Shown here piece after piece: positions 57,601 to 64,000 of a stretch of 64,000 nt of DNA. The notes beneath the pieces are model-generated. The model made no database searches. It was not told the origin of the DNA and saw only the letters and a list, made by a program, of their open reading frames with translations. This DNA is from Eretmocerus hayati. Its lineage: Eukaryota; Arthropoda; Insecta; Hymenoptera; Aphelinidae. Position numbers and translations under genes: made by a program. The stretch lies in assembly GCA_029851415.1 (NCBI GenBank), contig CM056741.1, positions 66,330,282 through 66,394,281 on the forward strand, read 5' to 3'. The first letter of the stretch is position 1; every line of letters begins with the position of its first letter.

Positions 57601-59564
57601 GGCGAATATGAACACGTTGCCCGTAGTAGCGACGAAAAGTAACATTTGCCTGGAGCCCGGACGAAAAAAAACACCTGCCGTATGCCCGGACGAAGAAAAA
57701 CACCTGCCGTATGCCCCGACGAAAAAAATACCTGCCGTATGCCCCGACGAAAAAAAACACCTGCCGTATGCCCCGACGAAAAAAAAACACCTGCCGTATG
57801 TCCCGACCAAGAAAAAACATGCAATGATTGCAGGGGTGTTTCAGGTGAAAAAAAAATACGATGGACTAGAATTATCGTATAGATTTCCAGGAGAGAGAGA
57901 GAGAATAGGTGACGATGCTCTCTGCTGGTGCAACGCCCAGACATAATTTTTCCTTCAAATATGGGTTGGAGCGCCTCCTAACAGTATAAAAAGCCCCCAG
58001 ATGTTCTCTTTGCTGAACGATAATGAGAGGTGTTTTTTTTTCGTATGATAGGTGGGGGCTTAGGGATAGGGCTAGGATAGGGCTTACGGTAGGTGTTTTT
58101 CTTCGTCCGGGCATACGGCAGGTATGTTTCTTCGTCCGGGCATACGGCAGGTGTTTTTCTTCGTCGGGGCATACAGCAGGTGTTTTTTTTTCGTCGGGGC
58201 ATACAGCAGGTTTTCTTTTCGTCGGGGCATACGGCAGGTGTTTTTCTTCGTCCGGGCATACGGCGGTTGTTCTTTTTCGTCCGGGCTTACGGAAGGTGTT
58301 TTTCTTCGTCCGGGCATCCGGCAAACGTTACTTTTCGTCGGTGATCACGACCAAGTGTTATTTTTCGAGGCGGGTACCGGAGAAGTGCTACTCTTCGACG
58401 CTTGATACATATCGTGTTACTTTTCGTCGGTGACTAACACGCAAGTGTTAGTCTTCGTCGCTTGATAGTATGCAAGTGTTTTTCTTCTTCGGGGGCGACG
58501 ATATGGTCTAACTATCGATACAGAGAAAACCAGACAAGACTACGATCCTTACCGACGTACTTGATCCCTTACAAATTACACTTCGTTGTCAATGTATTGT
58601 TACTACTCTCACAAGAAGTTACAAACAACACATAGATGAATTAAATTCCATGGTCAACAAATACACGCACACTTATTACAACAACGCATACGTAGCGTTC
58701 ACTGATGGGTCAAAAAACGGCGCAGACGGCAGGTGCGGCGCGGCAGTTTATTATCAGCACGACGAAAACCGTGAGAAATTTAGATTACACGAAAAAAATT
58801 CAATATTTAGTTGTGAAGCATTCGCTATTCTTAGAGCCCTTCAAGTATTTCAACCCCTCCAACCGAAAAGAATTGCAATTTTTTCTGATTCATTGAGTGT
58901 TCTGACCAGCTTGACAAAAAACGGCCTTTGCTCAAAAATACACGCAACAATCGCTAATATTAGAAACTTGGTATATGAAATGAGCCAAGCGGGCTTCCAT
59001 GTCCGAATTTACTGGATACCCAGTCACAAAAACATCCTTGGAAATGAAATCGCTGACTCTTTGGCGAAAGAAGCGCTTAAGCTTGACGCGATCTCATTTA
59101 ACGAATTCTGGTTTTCAGACTTCAACGCGACCATTCGCGCCACTGTTATGAATAAAATGCTATTCTATTGTAAGAACTATGATGCTGGCCGTAAAGGCAC
59201 TAAGCACATGTACTTCCAAGATAAATTCACGAACAAACCATGGTTCAAAAAAATTAAAAACAATCGACAAGAGATTTGCTTGATCAATCGACTCAAAAGT
59301 AATCATAATTTATCAAAGCACCATCTGTTTAGAATGAATATTATTCGAGATGAGTTATGCGATTGTCAGCAAGATGCGCAAACAACAGAGCATCTCATTT
59401 GGAGATGCCCAAGCTTTTCAAACCAAAGAAGAGAATTCTTATCAAGCATCCGAGATCTGGACATTCCGCCGGACTCAGACATATGTTCACTAATGCATAC
59501 ACTCAACATACAAGACTGCTTTGCATTTACGAAGTTCATTAAGAAAAGTAAAATGACTCTATAA
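54638..59564 (+). pseudogene. LINE ORF2: endonuclease, reverse transcriptase, RNase H (broken)
   Basis: An ATG at 54716 (MPNNNHTNVVYWNVRG) opens an apurinic-type endonuclease: YWNVRGI, LAETLL, RDMNAQ in place of the usual GDFNAH, and GSDHHPIK. Reverse transcriptase follows: SSPGLDGIPN, KPNN-TGFRPIT, GLPQGCILSPLL and the catalytic FADDI at ~56709. The frame is broken by a shift at ~56149, a stop at 56380-56382, a shift at ~56520 and a stop at 57258-57260. A foldback insertion then occupies 57415-58500. RNase H resumes at 58650-59200 (FTDGSKNG, SCEAFAIL, FSDSLSVL, IADSLAKEA), then CDCQQ...HLIWRC. The layout fits the I superfamily. The copy cannot make a full ORF2 protein. Confidence 0.85.
57415..58500. 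mobile_element. Foldback built from ~29-bp tandem repeats, inserted in the LINE
   Basis: The ends CGTCGCCCCCGAAGAAGAAA and the complement bound two ~400-bp arms. The left arm repeats CGAAGAAAAACACCTGCCGT with CCGGA linkers every ~29-30 bp; the right arm is the same in inverse. Outer units are diverged (CGACGAAAAGTAACACTT-like) and inner ones nearly identical. A ~270-bp unrelated spacer (57830-58090) lies between. Frames of up to 150 codons in it are artefacts of repeat and symmetry. The LINE sequence resumes on the far side. No convincing target duplication was found. Confidence 0.85.
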
Positions 59565-59857
59565 CTAGATGAATTTTCCTTTAGATCTAAGTAGATATTA
59601 GAAAAACTAGTTGACATGTCTTAGAGAAATATATCTTCGCCAATATATATGTAATAAGAATGCCTACTCTGCACGACACGCTTGCCTAAGCACGATATAG
59701 CACTTGCATGTATACATTCAAGTCATGCACGTACGACGCACGCAAACTCAGCTCACAGATGACTAGATATATTCAGATATATTGCCCAAAAAGTACACCT
59801 CTAAATATCCACCAGATACAGCCGCCGAGCAGTCAGCAGACGGCTGATAGTGGTAGA
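59565..59857 (+). other. Likely LINE 3' UTR and flank
   Basis: Follows the ORF2 stop. No poly(A) or simple-repeat tail could be recognised, so the LINE 3' end is not defined. Confidence 0.35.
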
Positions 59858-60356
59858 TGTCGAGGTGGGCATCGTACCATCAGCGCCCTCATCGGATGTT
59901 TATAGAACTGCGCCAGAGCCGACCACGTGACCCCTCAAATCAAACCGCGTATGCTAGATGAAATTTTGATCTCACGAATCCTGATCGAGTAAGAAACGTT
60001 ATGGAGAGTTTAGTCGGTTTCAATTACACGAGAGTACTCCTACAACATGGTTTTTTTCGACGGTTATGGCATATTTCGCATTTTTTTTTAGCAATAAGTC
60101 CTCTTGTGCTCATGTTCAAAAAATGGTACAAAATATACCTCGCCTTAGAGGAGATCCATGTTGTATAAGAGTACTCTCATGCCATTGACACCAATTGAAC
60201 TCTGCAAACCGTTTTCTACGAGATAAATCATGTAGATTCTTGAGAACCAAATTTCAGCTAGCAGACGCGGTTTGATTTGAAGGGTCACGTGGTCGGCTCT
60301 GGCGCAGTTCTATAAACATCTGATGAGGGCGCTGATGGTACGATGCCCACCTCGAA
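59858..60356. mobile_element. Palindromic element, ~500 bp
   Basis: The first ~90 bp (TCGAGGTGGGCATCGTACCA through CCGACCACGTGACCC) recur inverted at the right end with few changes. Inner parts also pair (GAGAGTACTC-TACAACATGG with CCATGTTGTA-AGAGTACTCTC). Non-coding. Confidence 0.8.
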
Positions 60357-60774
60357 TAGAGGTAGTACAGATAGAGCACGCGAGGTATAGGCCTCCCTGT
60401 AAGTGGAAAAGTCCGATCACAGAAGTGAGACAGAAGATACGATCGGCTACGTGTTACGCATGGCGAGTATATCTACATGAGGGCCCGTCTATACCTGCGG
60501 TCCCGACCCAAAGCATGGGCCAGCATGGGCCGAGCCGAGTCGATCCTATCGTGTGTCTCTCTCTCTCCTGGTTTCCCCGTTTGGAGGGGCGCTTGCGTGC
60601 TCTATCCGTATTAGGGGCTGTCCATATTGGCATCGTTTCTTGCGTTTTTCTGTGACACGGTGTCGCAAGAAAAACGCTGGTGTGTCGCAGAAGCGCTGCT
60701 GGAAAAATGCAAGATCTCGGACCCGTGTCACAGAGAAACGCAAAGATTTTGCATTGAGCCGCAGCCGCCGATGG
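60357..60774. other. No gene; a ~105-bp hairpin at 60640-60744
   Basis: TTGCGTTTTTCTGTGACACGG pairs with CCGTGTCACAGAGAAACGCAA. The intervening bases contain GTGTCGCA words. Otherwise unassigned. Confidence 0.5.
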
Positions 60775-61261
60775 CTCATCTGCGCTAATGAGCTATACCT
60801 GAATAAACAAATCGTAAAATCTTTTCGGCCCATCCGCGCTAATGGGCTACCCTCATAAACATATCATAAAATCTTCTGGGCAATTTTTCAAGTTATTGAA
60901 ATAATAGAAAATTGATAGTTTGAACTTCACAATTTGATTACTGGTATCGAGACGATCTTTTAGAAACTTGAACGGAATAAATCGGACCACTTTTAGTATC
61001 AATTCATCAATTAAAATGATGATGCTGCTTATGACTTGTGATACTAAAAGTATTTATCAATTAAAATGATGATGCTACTTATGACTTGTGATACTGAAAG
61101 TGGTCCGATTTCTCCCATTCAAGTTTCTAAAAGATCGTCTTGATGCCAGTAATCAAATCGTGAAGTCAAAACTATCAATTTTTGATTAATTCAATTACCT
61201 GAAAAACAGCCCGAAAAATTTTATGATAGGATAATGGGGGCTCGTCTAGCGCGGACGGGCC
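60775..61261. mobile_element. Palindromic element with an internal direct repeat
   Basis: GGCCCATCCGCGCTA at 60829 is inverted at 61261 (GGCCCGTCCGCGCTA). The arms share TCATAAAAT, AAACTTGAA(T/C)GG and AAGTGGTCCGATTT-type words. The centre has two direct copies of ATCAATTAAAATGATGATGC with TTATGACTTGTGATACT. A ~55-bp tandem duplication of the left end lies at 60775-60829. Confidence 0.75.
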
Positions 61262-61284
61262 GCTGCCATAAATAGAGACAAGCG

Positions 61285-61460
61285 ATTGAGCTATTTGAGA
61301 TGCACTATACAACCATGAATTATCGCGCCAGTTCTCATTTTAAAGTTTTTCCGTCTCAATAGTAGAGGTGTCATTATTCGATACATTTGTCCCTTTTTCG
61401 CGTAAAACCTCAAAGAGAGAACTGGCACAATAATTTATGATTGTACCGCATCCCGAATAG
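61285..61460. repeat. Hairpin, ~175 bp
   Basis: TATTTGAGATGC, CCATGAATTAT and GCCAGTTCTC on the left pair with their diverged complements on the right. Non-coding and MITE-like. Confidence 0.65.
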
Positions 61461-61796
61461 CATGTTGCTGGCCCGCGAATTCAACCCCGTTAATTGTGTG
61501 ATAGTTCTCAGAGCAATCGTTATTGTCCAAATTCCAATCATTTTATGCCCTAAGAAGTATGCCACGGGCTACTCATAGAGGGCAGGTATGAAGAGGACCA
61601 AAGCACCATTTCATCACCATCCAATAAGACTTACGAGTCAGCAAACCTTCGAACCCTTTGCCCCTCTCCTCATCATGTTACATTTGAGATGAATAGAGGA
61701 TCTCGGTTCCACACGATTCAGTTTGCGGAGTGTCTTTGGATAGACAAGAACGCAAGGAGCTATCCATAGCTGCCTCGTGAATGCTAACTTTTCTAG
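61461..61796. other. No gene recognised; ends in a splice acceptor
   Basis: The stretch ends with a branch-point-like GCTAAC and TTTTCTAG immediately before the Harbinger exon. Upstream exons are not identifiable. Confidence 0.4.
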
Positions 61797-62257
61797 TACT
61801 GTGATTGCAAAATGGATTGCGCAATGTGCAATCTCAACGAGGACGGCGAGGACGAGTGGTATTGCCCAGTGTGCTTCAACCGCGACAGCAACGAGGACGA
61901 CATGGACTGCTCGACGTCCGACGACAGCGAAGATGACGAAGGTATCGACGAGGACGAGATGCGTCTCCTATTGGAGACGCTAACCGATAACACGGCTCTG
62001 AAAGCGTTCCTTATGTTAAGTGGCAAGAGATCGATACATGCAAAAGAGATGAACACGCTTCGAATTGAGTATGGGCAGTACTATACTTTACTTCCGATAC
62101 TTAAGAAATATCCAGAGGAGTTTCGGAAGTATATGCGGATGTCGATCGAGACTTTCGATTACATTCTTAAGGCAGTCGCACCGCGCTTGGAGAAAAATTG
62201 GAATCAGCTGCATAAGTGGCCAATCAGAGCTGAAGAGAGACTCGTCGTCACAATCAG
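61797..62257 (+). pseudogene. PIF/Harbinger transposase N-terminal exon with Cys-rich leader (partial)
   Basis: The exon opens after GCTAACTTTTCTAG and reads YCDCKMDCAMCN..., then WYCPVCF, a cysteine pattern like the end of a PHD-type or small zinc finger. A long acidic stretch (residues ~33-60 of the exon) follows. Then comes the typical Harbinger N-terminal block: YGQYYTLLPILKKYPEEFRKYMRMSIETFDYIL and EERLVVTIR. Harbinger transposases share this block before their DDE domain. The frame stops soon after VTIR, where CAG|GTTGGT is a possible donor. No DDE domain is found in the 1.7 kb to the window end, so the gene is truncated, interrupted or continues beyond. A domesticated gene is a less likely alternative. 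Confidence 0.65.
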
Positions 62258-63339
62258 GTTGGTATAACTCGTAATTTTTTGATCAATTTTTAGTTTCGTT
62301 GATCATTTGCGGTGTTATTCAATATGCGTGGTTTCCCAATTTAAGGTAGTACTGGCGCTACTGATGAGTCCAAGTGCAGATTAAGGATGTAATAGCGAGG
62401 ACGCTTGACTCATTTCCACCGTTCTATATAGGTATACTAATGTACACAGCAGACGACAACCTAACCCCAAAACTGTCGATAGTAGTGACATATTGGCCCG
62501 GACCTTTCTTTTTAGGCTCCGAATCGTTGATCTGTTTATTCCTGTGCATTTTTTGTGCATATTCACGCCTGTGTGCTCCCCTGGTAGAAATTTACCTCGA
62601 TGTAAAACATTAATAGACATAAAATGGCTATTTTTGGCCAATTTTGGCTGAAAATGGCCATTTTATGGCTAATAATGTGTTACATTAGGATGAATTCCTA
62701 CCAGGGCTCACTCTCGTCAAAATCTAATGGTTGGAAATGAGTGTGTACTGATCATTCTCCATAAGACGACGTGTTTATCGGCTTTTACGAAATTGACCAG
62801 AGCTTTCCTTCCCGACTCCTAAAGGCCTCGAATTTTAGCTTGTTTGAGACAATAATCTACCACTATGACGAATTTTGTAATTTTCTTATAGTTAATTCGA
62901 GTACCGCTAGTACTACCTTAAATTTATGCATTTCATACTTTGCCCGCGCATTTGTAATGAATCCCCGAATATGATGAATGTATCGATGACAGGCAATGAA
63001 ATTTATCAAAAGAAAAATTTCCTAATACTTTTACAGAAGAATATGAATTCCATGTTAGATCTATGCAGTACATGCTCACCAAACGTCGTCAAAATCGCGG
63101 TATGCCATTGTCGGGAGTAGCACTTTTGACTCGTACAGCAGCTGCCCATCTCCGTCGAAAGTCTGCTTCGAGCTCATGAGACATCGACTTTTATCAATGA
63201 AAAATTAGCTTTATAAGCTTAGCGAAAAACTGTATTGCAATCAAATAGTAATTTCCATTTTTCGATTTGATTGATGTGTGTGATTTCTGTCAAATGTAAA
63301 GTCAGTTTCTGCATTTTTTGCTCTTGCACATTTGAAAAA
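62258..63339. other. No recognised gene; small AATGGC inverted patch
   Basis: At about 62618-62675 ATGGCTATTTTTGGCCA and AATGGCCATTTTATGGC form a short imperfect palindrome. No transposase DDE segment was found. Confidence 0.4.
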
Positions 63340-63850
63340 TTGGCCTGAGTAAAACCGCCACCAAGAAATTATCATTCAAACAATCTCAACGTAGCTTAGT
63401 CTACTTGATGCGCGGTCTTAAATCCTATAGATACCTTCTTTCGAAATTGCAGAACTCCAATTTGGAGCGATTTTATAAGCAAAATAGAGCGTTTTAGTAG
63501 TGGCAGCATATCGCCCACGTGAAAAAAAAAAATATCGCAACTCGCACATCACACCGCACATTGCAACTCGCAACTCGCACATCGCGCAGCTGTCCGCGCG
63601 GACCGGCAAATTAATCTATTTTCCTACTTGATTCAAAAATCACAATCAAATAAAATATTTCGATTTTAGAGTGTGTTGCGAATTGCGATTTTTTCCACGT
63701 GGACGACTGAGCCGCGATCTCACATTGATGAAATCGCGGCGATTTGCTGCCAATATATGTACACGCTCATACGGATATTAGCCGTAAATCGTACGAGTAT
63801 ACCCAACTTATCCGCATGCGTTTATCTCGCGTGGGCGCGGAGATCAAAAT
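63340..63850. mobile_element. Decayed GTACCC-family element, copy E
   Basis: It aligns by eye with copies B and D: GTAAAACCGCCACCAA, ACGTAGCTTAG, TTGCAGAACTCCAATTTGGA, GAGCGATTTTATAAGCAAAA and, at 63795, GAGTATACCCAACTTATCC. It is interrupted by a CAACTCGCACATC repeat patch (63536-63590). Ends are not defined. Confidence 0.6.
63536..63595. repeat. CAACTCGCACATC short repeats
   Basis: GCAACTCGCACAT and GCACATTGCAACTCG variants repeat four to five times. Confidence 0.7.
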
Positions 63851-64000
63851 TTTTTACCTCTGGAATCGTACGAATATTGTGATTCGGCCCCCAAAACAAG
63901 CATCTGAATATTTTCAAAAGCTTTTCCATATACGCTTGGTGGATCATAAAGACGATTTGATGAAGCCCGAAGGGGCTGCTAGCCAAGTTGGTTTGCTTCG
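63851..64000. other. Unassigned DNA at the window edge
   Basis: No frame or repeat could be supported. Confidence 0.3.

Noticed and set aside
57640..58320. CRISPR-like array
   Set aside because: Units are directly adjacent with no unique spacers, are inverted about a centre, and the DNA is eukaryotic.
57519..58433. Overlapping frames up to 150 codons on both strands
   Set aside because: They are products of ~29-bp tandem repeats in inverted arms inside an inserted foldback.

Overview
The window reads as non-coding, transposon-packed DNA from an animal, most likely an arthropod and probably an insect. The reasons are spliced genes with GT-AG introns, I- and Jockey-type LINEs with RNase H, an animal-type EnSpm/CACTA-like transposase, PIF/Harbinger sequences and a tiny LTR element with 4-bp target duplications. 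The species cannot be named from the sequence. I found no convincing host gene: every protein segment I recognise belongs to a mobile element.

Layout. 0-18 kb: a decayed Jockey LINE fragment, the first copies (1.6, 4.3 and 10.7 kb) of an ~0.8-kb repeat family with ends reading GTACCCAACTTGCCCC, an 82-bp tandem array, a 2.37-kb palindrome, a 569-bp TRIM-like LTR element whose LTRs contain a tRNA-like segment, a Harbinger-type MITE with TTA duplications, a possible SINE, GC-rich duplications, and a 5'-truncated LINE (minus strand) with RNase H. 18-32 kb: mostly unrecognised DNA, a 33-bp minisatellite, a palindrome with another copy of the 0.8-kb family in its spacer, and a LINE remnant split by a 3.07-kb composite of nested palindromes with TTGA target duplications. 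32-44 kb: long inverted repeats, a ~130-bp satellite-like array interrupted by a hairpin insertion, low-complexity arrays, and a three-layer nest of palindromic elements inside a CACTG-ended element.

44.7-52.5 kb holds the best-preserved and most interesting unit, a 7,775-bp DNA transposon with 251-bp terminal inverted repeats. It carries two divergent, apparently intact, spliced genes: an ~881-aa EnSpm/CACTA-like transposase (plus strand, 3 exons) and a 598-aa coiled-coil protein with a C-terminal BEN domain (minus strand, 4 exons). They share a 183-bp intergenic region. The terminal repeats are packed with a GCAATATATTGC-type palindromic motif that could be the binding site of either protein.

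Directly after it (about 52.5-59.6 kb) lies a long but frameshifted I-type LINE: CCHC gag-like ORF1, then endonuclease, reverse transcriptase and RNase H. It is interrupted by a 1.09-kb foldback built from ~29-bp tandem repeats. The last 4 kb holds further hairpins, a Harbinger transposase N-terminal exon with a Cys-rich leader, and a decayed fifth copy of the 0.8-kb family.

The overall theme is nested inverted repeats: about a dozen hairpin-forming elements from 85 bp to several kb, many inserted into each other or into LINEs. All gene models were read by eye from frames and splice signals; no alignments or searches were run.
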